Positions 1 through 17,752 of a DNA stretch of 64,000 nt are shown in pieces (the first letter of the stretch is position 1; the number at the start of each line of letters is the position of its first letter). Below the pieces are notes generated by a model. That model worked only from the letters and a program-made list of their open reading frames with translations. It was not told the origin of the DNA and did no database searches. The position numbers and the translations under genes were made by a program. This DNA comes from Crotophaga sulcirostris (taxonomy: Eukaryota; Chordata; Aves; Cuculiformes; Crotophagidae), in the NCBI GenBank assembly GCA_013397455.1, contig VYZB01000013.1:4583982-4647981 (forward strand). Direction: 5' to 3'.

Positions 1-1944
1 GTACACAAAGAATGAAAAGCGTCTTTTTTTCTTTTTTTTTTTTCCCCTTTTTTCTTCCTCCCCCTGGGGTGAAGCTCGGATCATAGACTCATCCTGAATG
101 CTTTAAGCACTGGGGAAAACCAGCTGGTTCTCTGTCTCAGGCCTAATCTCAGCTTTAATGCACAGCACTCAAGCTCATACCACACACAGTTCCATGGAAA
201 GAAGCACACAGCACATCTGTTTTTTCAGATTGATACAGAGTGGGACTATCCATGCTCATACCCGAGGAGACTAATTTATCACCTAGTTCCCTCAAAAGGA
301 GATCTGATTGAATTCTTCACGAAAAAAAAAAGTGCCCAATGGGATTTCAATATTTTTAAACCAGCTATGGAAAAGGATCAGATTTAAGACTGACCTACTA
401 CCCCCCACCCCAAATCCTGTTCCTAACTAGAACTACTTTTGATTTTGACATTTTAGTCAATTGTAGAGAAAAAAACCCAAACAAAGCAAAACAACCATAG
501 ACTGAAAAAAACAAAACCCGAAAGCAAGCCAAAGACATTTCCCAAAACTAATGTTTGAATAAACCAAGATTTGCTTTTCTTTTTCCTTTCCTTCAAAACT
601 GTTAAGTTTTTTTTGACTTTTCAGCTTATAAAGGTTTGGGTCTAAACTCCCTCAAAAATGGTGCAAAGATATCTGAAGGACAAGAAAAACATTTATTTCC
701 TAGTTCTTCTTTCCAGTCTAAGTTTGTACCATAAAAGACTCTGAAAAGGAACTTTTGGACAGCAGGTTCTAGCATCTATACTTACATCAGTATGTTAAAG
801 GAACCTGGATGACTGCATCATAACTTCTTCACCTATGTGCATCATAAATTGTGCTTTATTCAAAGAAGTAAACCTTTAACCTCCCCTGCCCAGGCAAATG
901 GAAATTTTAGCTATCTCTCAAGAACTAAAAAATTATACAAGTTAATTTAGGTATCTGCAACACCACAGAAAAAATAACAAGTTAATCAATAAAGGATTAA
1001 TTTACTCCATCAGAAGGATTAATTAACCAACATCAAGAGCATCTGTAATGCTTTCAACAGGCTAGCCAAGTACCTGAGTTAGTTTACATGCAGCTAACTT
1101 CTTGCTGCACTACCAACCATAGCTACTTCACAGCTGCAGAATCAAATAAGCTTGTAATGCAGTAGATATCTTCCTGGCATTACAAGTAGTACCGCATCAG
1201 GACATCTCACAGATTTCACAGGATTGCTTTCTGTTCCTCCTTGAAACATCACAGATATAGATGTATTTCTAAGGTAGGCTGTAATGTTACCTGAGACATA
1301 TGAGCATATTTTTGACTAGTAATGTATTGCCTTCAGAAGTCCGCTCAGAATAGGATGGATAACTCTTCCTGGTGGAACATTATTTGACTGTGCTTAATCA
1401 GCCCTACCACCAAACTATCAGGACAATGACCAAACATCAAGGTACTAAAACAAACCCTATATTCATTATAACAAATTTTAAACTTCAAGTTTGATTAGTG
1501 CTCCTTCTAGGATTAAACAACTCCCAAGAACCAACCATATAAGATGGTGTCCTGTCTTACAGGATTTAGCACAGTTTTTCTGGTCTAATATAAGTCTTCA
1601 AATTAATCCGTAAACAGTAAGAGTTTCTCTTTGTTTGGGTTTGTTTTGGTTTTTTTTAATTACTATTTTTTATTATTTATTTTGGAGAAGGAGGTGAAGA
1701 GGGAGGGAAACTATCATGAAGGACAGCATTAATCTACACAAGTAGGATTAGGATTACGATTTACAGAAATACACAGTTAAACTTTGCATTTAGGATTGCA
1801 CAACCAAAGTAATATATGGGAAAACATATCTCAATTTTATGCTTATAAAAACGAAAACGAGACAAGAGTGGTTCTACAACTTCCTTACAGAATTGTTGCA
1901 ACCTTTTGTTACGTTCTGCATGACACTTAACATTCTATACTGAC
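1..1944 (-). other. PRKX: PRKX intron 6 (partial)
   Basis: AT-rich intron sequence. A pyrimidine-rich run on the plus strand occupies about 21-66, which is purine-rich in the transcript. I see no exon for the PRKX C-terminal tail, no CR1 copy and no other recognisable feature. Confidence 0.85.
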
Positions 1945-2002
1945 CTTCATATTTCCTAATCGTCTTGTCCTGTCAACCACAAGCAGCTTCTTAATAAGGT
2001 CT
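1945..2002 (-). CDS. PRKX: PRKX exon 6: end of the C-lobe core
   Basis: This short 58-base exon completes the Lys codon started in exon 5 and encodes DLIKKLLVVDRTRRLGNMK, human about 273-291. This is the helix H/I part of the kinase core, with the conserved Arg (DRTRRLG) that pairs with the APE glutamate. The acceptor is CTGCAG at 2008-2003. The donor reads GTCAGT at 1944-1939, which departs from the usual GTAAGT/GTGAGT used by the other exons. It ends in phase 0. The following exon, expected to start NGANDVK, was looked for in 1-1944 and not found, so the gene continues beyond the left edge. Confidence 0.94.
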
Positions 2003-5000
2003 CTGCAGTAAAGAAAACATGTTTTCTGTTAAACAAAAGCAATTATATTCGATTGTCATACAAATGTTACAGAATATGAGCATATGTCACTTTGACTAGT
2101 TAACACTGTGTATAATTTACCCATTCATCACCTTCTATTTTAGGACACTTAAGAGTGTACGATACAAAGGAATAACCTGTTCCAAAGGGAACCTGAATAA
2201 TTCTTGCAAGTTCCTTTTAGTCTCTTTCAAGAAACAGAGGAAAACCGTCTCACTCTCCTCCCCTCCCTCACCAAGTAGTACCGTATCTTTCCTTGTATTT
2301 TTGTATTCTGCTGTGCTGAATGGATCTCAAACCTACTTGGCAGAACACAACTCTAATATATATATATAAAAATACAGATAAAACTGCACCCTCAAATTTA
2401 TACATTGACATCTACATTCTATGGCAGCTAAATATTGGAAGAAACCCTTGAGCTAGTCATCTGCACAAAACTAGTAACTTCTCCAAGCTTTAATTTCACT
2501 GAAAAGCCTTCCTTGAGATTCTAGTTCATTGAACAGTTCCACATAAAGCAATAAATTAACATTTTAAAAGATAAGTAGTTACTTTTTATCTCAAAGCTTA
2601 TCTTGCTATTTATTTTTAGAATAATAGCATTCTGGTTACACTGCAGAAAGTACCAGTGACTTGAAGGAATAAAAGTGTAGCCATCCTTCTTTCTACAGTC
2701 TCAAATAGACCTGAGAGATGCAATATTGCATGAAATGTTTGGGATCTACAGAATATGGCTAATTCCGATATTTAACTTTGTAGAAGATTTAAATAAGCCA
2801 ACATCTTTATTTGCAGAAAAAAAATGCAAATATATTAGTGACACACTTGCCTCTCTCCATCCCTAACTGTAACACTTACTATCCCAAACCAAAAACAGTA
2901 TTCTGCCTCCTATCCTTGAAATCACAGAAGCGTATGCACAAAAAATATATGAGCTATGAGTGAATATGCTAGACTGTTTGAAAGCTGTTATATTTGGCAA
3001 GAATATGATTCTAATATTCAAATGGAAAAATTTTCAATTGCCAGATAAAAGGATAATAAAAAAGCCAAGGTAGAATGTAGTTTATAAAACACTTATGATC
3101 ATTTCAGCCAGTCAAGATTTGGATTAAATTTAAGCATGCAACTGACTCCCTTTACAGTCACCTTCACAAAAATACCTCCTCCTAGATCTTTGCAGAGGCT
3201 ATTCCTTAGGAAGAAGGCAACAAGAATAGCTATAACCAGACTTTAAAACTAAACAGGAGTGAAAAGAAGTCCAGAAACCCAGAACTAGATTCAAAGGCTA
3301 TATAGTTAAAGACAAATCATGGAGGTCCCTATTCCTATATAACTGGAAAACATTCAATGGATCATTCTTGGCTTGCTTCAAAAATTAATCTTAGAAAAGA
3401 ACAGTTAAGGGATGAGCTTGCTCAGTTATACTCTGCTGTCACTAAAGATGAAGACATTTGCTGCATTCAATAGAACAAACATTCATTAAATTGAAATAAG
3501 TAATAGATATTTTAGCGCTGCTTTATTACCCAGTTTCTACAGAATAATTTAGAAATTATTACGTCAAAGTCAACCTAACAGATACATTGCTCTATGTGTT
3601 TAGGGAATGAAATTCTATATCAAGGTCTTTCCTAGCGAATAATCATTAAACTGCGGTAGCATTGATGTTTCATTTAGTATTTTGCAAAACCACTTGTGCA
3701 AATAACAGTTTACAAAAGCAAAAAAAAAAACCCACAAAAACTTATAGACTCATTAGTAGCCAAATAAATAGGTGGACAATAATAAATACTTATGTTTCAT
3801 CAGAAATGAAGTAATACAAAAGTCCACTGACAGTCTTACTTTGGAAATTCTAGTTGGTGAATTTATTGTCATTATCATGGCAGAATCTGCTCTTTAGAAG
3901 AGATCTAACTCAAATGTGCCAAGGAGGACTTCATGTATATAGGACATGGGACTTGGAGAAAACCCGTGATCGAGCTGCAATGTGGCTAACAAAAGGGACA
4001 CAGCCTAGAACAATGGGAAGAGATGGTAGCTCAGGCTAGAAGGAGCAGCACTTACACAAAGAGACACAGCAGTTACACAGTACAGTAAGAGACAGAGAAC
4101 ATCATGCAGGAGGAGTGAAAGCAAAAGTGCTACAAATTCAAAAGGTAAAATGTGGAGGAGGGTGACAGGGGTAAGCGAGTCGAGAAATGTTGAGTAAGTT
4201 TATGTAGTACATCTAGGTAGAAAAGTTTTATCAGAGTTCAAAAAGGAAAACATTTTTGCTGTCCAAGAACAAAGCGTTATTTGGTTGCTGTAAACACTGC
4301 ATAGCACTAATACTTCAGACATTGCCTGGATGTGACAGTACTCAAGATAGTCTTCATCCTTGTTGAGAAACAAGGAAGAGAGAGAAAGCAAATGGGATAC
4401 AAGTAAGGCAAGAAGCAGACTGTCTTCTTTGGACAAAATAACGTTGGCACTTGCTTTAAGCTAATGGTGCAGAGATGTCAAAGACTACTCAGTTCAGCAT
4501 TCTGTGGTTTAAAAAAAAAAAAGGAAGAGGGGTTGATGGAATAATAGATATGCATTATGCTAACAACTCACTGCAGAAAGTGGATGAAGCCACAAAAATG
4601 AATGGGTTCACCCAAAACTAAGGTCTCGAAGGAGGAAAGCCCCAGCTAGAATCCCACAAGACCCCTTGAAGGCAGGAGTGTAACAGGAATGATCTGCCAA
4701 GCACTCATTGAAAGAACATCTGGATAAGAAAAACTGGGAAAGAGGTGGATCTACAACAATGCTGATTTAACATATTCTACAATTCATTGACAGACACATC
4801 TAGACTGAATAACAAAACCTGGATATGCATGCTTACTACCATAACCAGGAAATTTCATAGTATCGGGCATCTTCAGGATAGTAGAAAGTGTTGGTCTGTG
4901 AGTGTTGAGCACAAACAGAAATTAACAACATCTCTATTTTTAAATGCTTTCACCATGTTAGACAGGTTGCTAGCAATAATAACCTAATTTGAGCTCTCCA

Positions 5001-6102
5001 ACTTCTGGTCACAGTCTTATACTTCAGTGCACACAATATTATGTGAGATACTCAGTCCTTTTCCTAAGACAGACTGAGAAAGGAAGATCAGGCAATGACA
5101 CTATACTAAATTGGAAACAGCACTGAGACAGTAAGGGAAAACTGTTAAGAACAGACATAAATAAGAGACATTAATCAGCCTAAGGTGAAGTAGACACGTT
5201 AGACTCAGTGCACCTGATGATTCAATGGAGGCTTACAAAATCCTCCCCAAATGATTATTTTTGCAAGAGTATTCATGAAAGTTCAGAGAAAGTTGGACAG
5301 ATTTCATTTTCCATTTACCCAAGTGGTGACAGTAAGCAAGTGCCATTTCCAAGGTCACTTCAAAACAATGTGAATGATTAACCTGGGAATGGAAAATTAC
5401 CCGTCCTCACTCACTTACTCACCTCTGCTTCTGAGGAGAAACTTCATGTTTACACTTGCACTTTCTCTGTTCTATTGTTGACTAACAATTATTTCAATTA
5501 TGAAATTTTTAAATAGGGAAAAAAGCATTTCGTCTGCAAGACACCTGTAATCACTGCAAAATACTATGAATAAAACCCACACATGCATATATAAGACTGT
5601 ATACTGAAATGGGACCTTGCTGTGAGAAATGGAAATCAATTTTACACTGGAACTTCTGAAGTATCAGAGAGTTAATTCAAGTAGTTAGATTGAAAGTGAT
5701 TTGATTTGCACATATGCATACAAAGGAAAAGTTTAGTGTTTGCACTCTGCTCTCCTAATTTTTACTCATTTTAAATTAATTCCTCATATTTCTCCTTTTT
5801 CTTTCTTCCAGACACTAACCTAGTACCAATGAACTTTGTAGAAGGTGGAAAAGCATTTAATATTCCAAAATATGCAGAAAAGTAAGATAAGCAGATATCA
5901 TCTTACAACTGTATCTCCAGCTTGAACTCTATCAAACACAATTTTACCTGGACTGCAAGAATAAATGTAATCTAAAATGTTTTCCAACACGGTGTTTTAG
6001 AAAATCAGAATCTAGTATGTGGTCTTCTATGAAGATACTTTAGAAACAATGCTTAGGAGGTGTTTAGAATATAAAATATAGTGTTAGGGGTCATGGACTT
6101 AC
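2003..6102 (-). other. PRKX: PRKX intron 5
   Basis: About 4.1 kb bounded by GTAAGT (6102-6097) and CAG (2005-2003) in the transcript sense. It contains a short (TA)n run near 2357-2368 and otherwise AT-rich unique-looking sequence. The short open frames here (for example 3854-4039 and 4200-4436) show no family signature and are treated as chance. Confidence 0.85.
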
Positions 6103-6198
6103 TTTACATATAAATCCAAATGCCTCGGGAAATCTATTTTGCCAGCAAGAATCTTCTGATATATACCAAAGGGATTGTCATCAAAAAATGGAGGAAAC
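6103..6198 (-). CDS. PRKX: PRKX exon 5: helix F-G region of the C-lobe
   Basis: This 96-base exon encodes 32 residues, human about 240-272. The peptide begins GFPPFFDDNPFGIYQKILAG and continues through KIDFPRHLDLYVK. FPPFFDDNP is the PRKX version of the PKA FPPFFADQP loop before helix G, part of the surface that contacts substrate and the regulatory subunit in PKA. The acceptor is ATAG at 6199-6202 and the donor is GTAAGT at 6102-6097. It is symmetric in phase 2. The visible change from human is LDLYVK in place of LDFHVK. Identification is firm because frame, phase and sequence all agree with the flanking exons. Confidence 0.96.
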
Positions 6199-11708
<5,510 letters not shown>

Positions 11709-12471
11709 CTAAACACAAAACCAGGCTGAAATGAAGCTGAAACAACAGTAATATAAAAAAACCACACACACAGATAGAAAGTACCCAACATATACATGTG
11801 TTTATGGTATATAGGAAGAAGATAAAAAAAGAAAGACCTCTACAAGATCTAAAAAGGCTACTTTGATGATGTTCTCCAATTCTCAGAGATATATGGAAAT
11901 TAAGAAACTTCTTGGTTATAGGAGTTTTGGACTTGAGAAAATATTTTTCTTTAGGAAAAAACAAAGCGAAGAAGGAGAGAGACAAAATGTAGTAGGTAAA
12001 AATCAGTAAATAGCTGCAGATATAAGTAAGATTCCTTTTACAATCTATGTAATGTTTTTCAAATAGTATTGAAATGTAGCCTGTCACCACTCCCACGACA
12101 TTCATTAGAAGTAAAAAAATCCTTTTTTTTAATTCTTTAAAATATCTAGAAAGGGTAGTTAAGCAAGTCTGAGATATTTAAGTAATACTACTTTTGACAT
12201 ATGCCATTTCTAGTCATATCTTTCCTAGTATGAGCTCAGGATATAAAAGTCTTATATTGCTACCTAATGGAAATTTATATTTCAAGTTCTATAAATTGAT
12301 TAAATAAATTGAAGCTGAGCACTAAGTGTTTACAAAGACCAAATTACGATTTGAAACACAGAATATTCTGGAGCTATTTCTTTCAGAAATGTGAAATCTT
12401 CTTTGCAAAAATACCCATGCAGAATTTGCTTGGCTTCACTACCTTGACTTATGTTAAAATATACACTACAG

Positions 12472-12485
12472 AAAAAAAAAAAAAA
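12472..12485. repeat. Homopolymer A14
   Basis: Fourteen A on the plus strand in intron 3. No flanking duplication or retrocopy body was recognised beside it. Confidence 0.85.
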
Positions 12486-12684
12486 GGTGCTTCCATTCTG
12501 AATACATTCCACTTCCTTGACAGCAAATCAGAAGAGGAAACTTTGAAAAAAGTTCTCGTTGGTTCCAGAGAGGATAAAACAATAACAAAACCAGGCATAT
12601 TTAAGAAGACTTTTAGTAAGAAATAACGAAGAATATATAGTTACAAAATTAATGGTCACTGCACATGATTTTTAACTTAGATAC

Positions 12685-12778
12685 ACAGAATAGTTTGGAT
12701 TGGAAGTGGCCTTTAAAGGTCATCTAGTCCAAACCCCTGCAATGAGAAGGGAAATCTTCAACTAGATCAACTTGCAGC
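12685..12778 (-). repeat. CR1 LINE 3'-end fragment
   Basis: It begins on the plus strand with an AGAATAGTTTGGATTGGAAG-type start, the reverse complement of the CR1 3' terminus, then CTTTAAAGGTCATCTAGTCC and a CAACTAGATCAAC block. It is 5' truncated at under 100 bases and diverged, which is typical of old CR1 copies. Orientation is the same as PRKX transcription. Confidence 0.8.
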
Positions 12779-13967
12779 AAAAGAAACTCTAAATATTTTC
12801 TTTGTGAGTGCACAAAGAATCTTCTCTAACACAGAAATCAAAACTAGTAACATAGTCCTGAACAAAAGCATTAAGATGAAAACCAATCTCCTTTAGAAGA
12901 AATACATAATTCTTCCTAGTTTTCCCAAACACTGTCCTGCTAAACTTGAACCACGAATGGAAATTCAGGATGCAGCTGCGGTGAATAATTTTAATTTTTT
13001 CAAAAGATTAAAATAATACACTTTTCTGAGATTGCAGAATTATTTCAAATAGCGCTTTTGGGTGGTTTTTTTCCCTTTTTTTCATCCTTAGCCTTGAATC
13101 ATAAAAATACTTAAGATCAAGGAGGAAGAATTGTATAGTGAAGCCAAAACTTTACCTGAAGATTTCTGATACACAGAACTATATTTCTTTAGGTCTGAAC
13201 TGAATATAACAAAAGCTAAATTATTTAAGCTAAACTGTCAGAATGTATTAGACACACTGTGCACCCAAGTGCTCCATGGTTCTTGAAACTACGTTGATTA
13301 GTGTAAAGAATACAGCTTTAATTTTGTCATAGGAGAGTGGCTTCATTTTTATTGCTAGAAAATGCAAACTTTCCTTTCCTAAATTAAGCATAGTCAAGAA
13401 AATTCTTACGTACAGCACTGCTTTACACACTGCTGCCATCTAGCAGTTGGCTAGATCAAGACTAGGTAATCAAGAAAAACAACAAAGCTTTGTTGTCTTT
13501 TAAAACAGAATAGGCTTTAAAACCTCCTCCCTTAAATTTAGAAAGTTGTAATACAATCCAGCATATGAATTTTTATTCATACTTATTCAGTCAGCTCTGC
13601 AAATGCAGCAGCTACCAGTTTTACTGTACTTTGGAAGAAGGGCTGTAGAAATAAAGCATATGTTCATTTTCATGGACAAGCCAGAGAGTTTGCAGGACAA
13701 CATCCACAACAGTTATCTTTCCTCTGCCAGGCTGCCAACACAATAAATGTACAAATTCAGTCAAGATGCAGCCATGGGTTTTCATCACTTATAAAGGTCT
13801 TTTAGGATACAAACAAAAAACATTTTAACACTTGACCATGACTTCCAGGATCTACATAATTTGCTGCTGACGACGTAACTAAAAGGAATCTCAGTGACTT
13901 TACAAGCTAATAAGAAGATCTTTTCTATTCAAGCAAAATGAAACAGAAATAAAAGAAATGCCAAGAT

Positions 13968-14188
13968 ATTTAGATTACATATTAGAAAGAATTTTTTACT
14001 GTGAGGGTGGTGAGGCACTGGAACAGGTTGCCTAGAGAAGTCGTGGATGCCCCCTCCCTGGAACTGTTCAAGGTCAGGCTGGATGAGTGAGCAACTTGAT
14101 CTAGTAGGTGTCCCTGCCCACGGCAGGGGGGTTGGAACTAGATGACCTTTATGGTCTCTTCCAACCTAAACCATTCTATGACTCTGTA
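13968..14188 (+). repeat. CR1 LINE 3'-end fragment
   Basis: It contains the CR1 3'-region landmarks in sense on the plus strand: ACTGTGAGGGTGGTGAGGCA, GAACAGGTTGCC, GGTGTCCCTGCCCA, GGTTGGAACTAGATGACC and the terminal CCATTCTATGACTCTG. It is 5' truncated at about 220 bases. It lies antisense to PRKX in intron 3, so its transcript can pair with the CR1 copies in intron 2. Confidence 0.92.
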
Positions 14189-16788
14189 ACTTGAAGTAAA
14201 TGTACTTACAAGAAACTGAAAAGGTTATTAAGTCTTCAGTAAAGGAACACCAAGATGGAAAAGAGAAGAAATAAACAGCAGTTGAGGCAAAGACACACTG
14301 TTTTGGAGAAAAATTTAGAATTTTTAAAAATACATTATTACTGAAAAGGGAAGAATAATGATAAACAGAAGGAGATATCAAGAACAGCAGGAGATAAGAA
14401 AACCGCCTCCCTTTCTGTTTTCTCTAGAAAAAAATATTAGAGTCTAGCCCTTCAGAATATTTACTAACAAGAACGTAAATGTACAGGTTGCTTCCCACAG
14501 CAGGAATGTGAGCTACAAGTCAGTCCCTCTCTCTAAAGACAGCTCAATTGCAGACCATGAATGCTTCACTCTTTCACACGATCGCGGGAAGACAGGAAAA
14601 TGCTTACAGACAAACCTCAATTAAGAAAATACAGAGTCACTCATAGGAAATAATATGTATCAAGAAATCTGTACTTCCATTGAAGGTCTTCTGCAGACAA
14701 TGTTTTATTTTACATATCAGTTTCTTTAGGAAAACATTTGTTGGGTCTCAAGTGGCATGTTTCCTCACAGCTGTTTGAAAAACATATATGCTAGGTGTTT
14801 TATTTTCACAATTCATATGCATTACATTTATACGCATTTATACACATACACACATGTAAGGTTGACTGCCATGCATAAAAATGATAAAACATCTCCTCTA
14901 TTTTAGGTCAAACAGTCTATGAAACAAAATAAACTACTGGAGTACATCAGTGGATAAATTGCAGAGATTTGTGTATTTTTACAATCACAAAACCAGCGCT
15001 GTGAAAATGACTACAGCTAGAAGGGTGAATACTATATTGCAGGGGTGGGGGTGGAATCAGACTTGCATAGCTAACTACCGTGATCTAACTGATAAAGTCC
15101 TTGCACCTTCCAACTTTGTGTTCTGTGTTTTATATTACCTGTGGTACATTTATAGGTAAAGCAGGAACTAATATAAAACCACTATAGCATTCTATGATTC
15201 AGCTCAACACAAACTGATCCAACTTCATCACACCTGCCTTCCTGTTGCTCTCCTCAATCCCAGCAAGACAGAACGCATCTAAAACCAATAGTGATATATT
15301 TTAGGAATTCAAACAAGTTATTTGAACAAATTTACTCTTATAGATTCATCTTCCAGATTGCAAGATTGAAGGGTTACTTTTGTTGTCCCTTAAACACACA
15401 GAAATTCAAATGAAGAATAACCACTAAGTGGCAGTATCAACATGTAAAAAGCATGTCGAATTTGAATGAAAAGGTCTTATAAAGAGATTGTCCTACTTTT
15501 TTACATGCAAGTAGCCTTATCTCTTTCTGCAAAAAGTTATTTTAACCTAAAAAACCCAACATATATTAAAAAAAAGGCCAACATTTGTAGACCTATCTGC
15601 TTGCCCAGTGGAAACTGAATTCAAACAAACATACTGATATTAAAACATTACAGTTTTAAAACAGACTTACACCTTAAGGGTGAATAGAACCAGTGTACTT
15701 ATACTGCCTACCATTCTTCCATGCCAGGGCAACCCAGCACTGTGAGCATCTAACGTGTAGGGAAGCAATCTTTATCACCTCCATAACGTGACTTGATCTG
15801 TCCCATGTGACTTTTACTACATAAGGGATCTAGTAAGACCAGAACCCTTCATTTCAAACTGATTTTGTAGAACTCTGCCCCTGCCCCCCCCACTGTTGCA
15901 AAATCAGCATCAAACAGGTAAAACAGATGAGTGAAGACAGTGAGCACCTGTGTAATGTCTAACTCACATAATAGGCTGCCTCAACAAGAACAATCAGATA
16001 TTGTCTCCCTCAAGAGGTGGCCCAAGAGCGTATTAACAAATCTTGTAACACTGCTTTTCCTAATATAACAGGTAAGATTTTTCCTCCCTTATTTTCAATC
16101 CCAGTGATGGCTCTTCCTTCCTTTTAAGAACACGTATTATAGTCTTAGAAGGGTAGTTCAAATGGAGATAACTGAGAAATCATTGGGGGAAAAAAAAAAA
16201 CCTGCATTATCAAAAAGTTTGTATACGCTAGTAAAACAGACATAAGGCTAACAGCATTGCAGGAGTTACAGTTAAATAAATACTTCTGCTGAAGCTGGCC
16301 TTATTGTTTCTATCTAGATTCTGCAGTTTAACAACACAGTATCCAGTTTAAAAATGTTATTCCCAGATTTTAAAAAACTCTCTAAAAGGAAATAGAAGGA
16401 AACAGTAGTTACAAAACATTTAGTGATTCAGCTTGTATGGAAGATTAATGTCCCAGATTAAGGTACTGATGTACACGTCTCAATATTCACTCCTTTTACT
16501 CACTCAACTCCCTTTTACAGTATGACTGCTGACAACTTAAATATACAAACGTACTCATGTAAAATATTTTTGTATGGTAGCTTATCTATCATATTGCTCT
16601 GAGTTATCACTAATGTGTAATACTGGTTTCTGCACAGTAATTTTATATGCAATCATTTCCTTCACATTAAGCGATTTGACATGTGTGAAACACACAGAGT
16701 ATCAGGTGAGAATGTTGAGCTCTGCAACTAGACTTCTTTTCTTCCAAATTACATTTCGCAAGTTAAACGGTAACAAAAATGTACTTAC

Positions 16789-17052
16789 CTATCCACCAGC
16801 TTTTTAGCAAATCCAAAATCAGTAAGCTTGATATGTCCTTCTTTGTCTAGTAATATATTTTCAGGTTTTAAGTCTCTGTAAACTATTTCTTTGGAGTGCA
16901 GGTATTCTATTGCACAAATAATTTCTGCTGAGTAAAACAGTCCTGTGCTGTTGTTGAAACGCCCCATGTTGCGCAGGTAACTAAAAAGTTCTCCTCCTGG
17001 CACATATTCCATTAACATGTATAAAAAACGTTCATCGTGGTTGGTCCAAAAT
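16789..17052 (-). CDS. PRKX: PRKX exon 3: hinge, catalytic loop and DFG motif
   Basis: This 264-base exon encodes 88 residues, human 112-200, from the end of the N-lobe to the start of the activation segment. Seen: the hinge and substrate-cleft segment ([14 protein letters not shown]), the alpha-E region ([20 protein letters not shown]), the catalytic loop [11 protein letters not shown] with the base Asp172 and Asn177, and the DFG motif (Asp190) within [14 protein letters not shown]. The acceptor CAG ends at 17053 and the donor GTAAGT starts at 16788. Both ends are phase 2, so the exon is symmetric. If intron 3 were retained, translation would stop at once, because AG|G TAA follows the last Asp codon. 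Differences from human PRKX lie in the FNNSTG loop and at DKEGH, both surface positions. The kinase should be catalytically competent here. Confidence 0.98.
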
Positions 17053-17403
17053 CTGTAATAAAAATATTATTCTATTGAATAAACAAGTTCTCTCTGATTT
17101 CCTTTAGAAGAAAATTCCTGTAAAGTCATCTGTGTTGCCCTGATTATGTACATAATTAATGGCATCTATTGTGCAAATATGAAAACCCTGAGAATCTAGC
17201 AGCAGTATGTAACAAATATTCAAGCAGGTGACTTATCCTGAAAAATAAAACAGATAGCCTGGGCTTTGCATATCCTGAACTAAGAAAGAAAACATAATTG
17301 ATAGATTTCATTGCATTGAACATAAAGAGGTTTCTGCTTAGCACCTAGTAACTGGCTTAGTATATTGCCAGTCTGCTAAGACTAGGCAATTGTTAGGATT
17401 TAA

Positions 17404-17752
17404 AATCATAGTTTTGTGCAATGATTTAGGTTGGAAGGGACCCTTAAAGGCCAACTCCCGTGCAACGAGCAGGCACATCTTCAACTTGACCAGGTTGATC
17501 AGAGCCCTGTTCAACCTGACCTTGAATGTTTCCAAGGATGAGGCATCCACGACCTCTATGCACAAGCTGTTCCACTACTTAGCCACCTTCATAATAAAAA
17601 ATTCCTGCCTCCTATCTAGTCTAAATCTACCCTCTTTTAGTTTAAAAACACTATTCCTTGTCCTATTGTAACAGGCCCCGTTAAAAAGTTTGTCCCCGCC
17701 ATTCTGGTAGGCCCACGTATTTAAGTATTGAAAAGCCATAATGATGTCTGTA
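17404..17752 (-). repeat. CR1 LINE 3'-region fragment
   Basis: The plus strand starts with the reverse complement of the CR1 3' end (ATGATTTAGGTTGGAAGGGA) and runs through blocks equivalent to the CR1 3' region, ending near AAAAGCCATAATGATGTCTG. At about 350 bases and clearly diverged, it is a 5'-truncated old copy. The open frames on both strands here are repeat-derived or chance. Confidence 0.87.

Noticed and set aside
1..1944. The missing PRKX C-terminal exon
   Set aside because: I looked on the minus strand for a peptide starting NGANDVK or containing HHRWF and found none, so it must lie beyond the left edge.
15187..15202. A CR1 3' terminus at GCATTCTATGATTC
   Set aside because: Only about 14 bases match and the upstream CR1 landmarks are absent, so chance is as likely.
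16785..17018. A separate 77-codon kinase fragment gene or processed pseudogene
   Set aside because: It is bounded by consensus splice sites, and its phase fits exons 2 and 4, so it is an ordinary internal exon (16789-17052) of PRKX. The ATG at 17018 is an internal Met.
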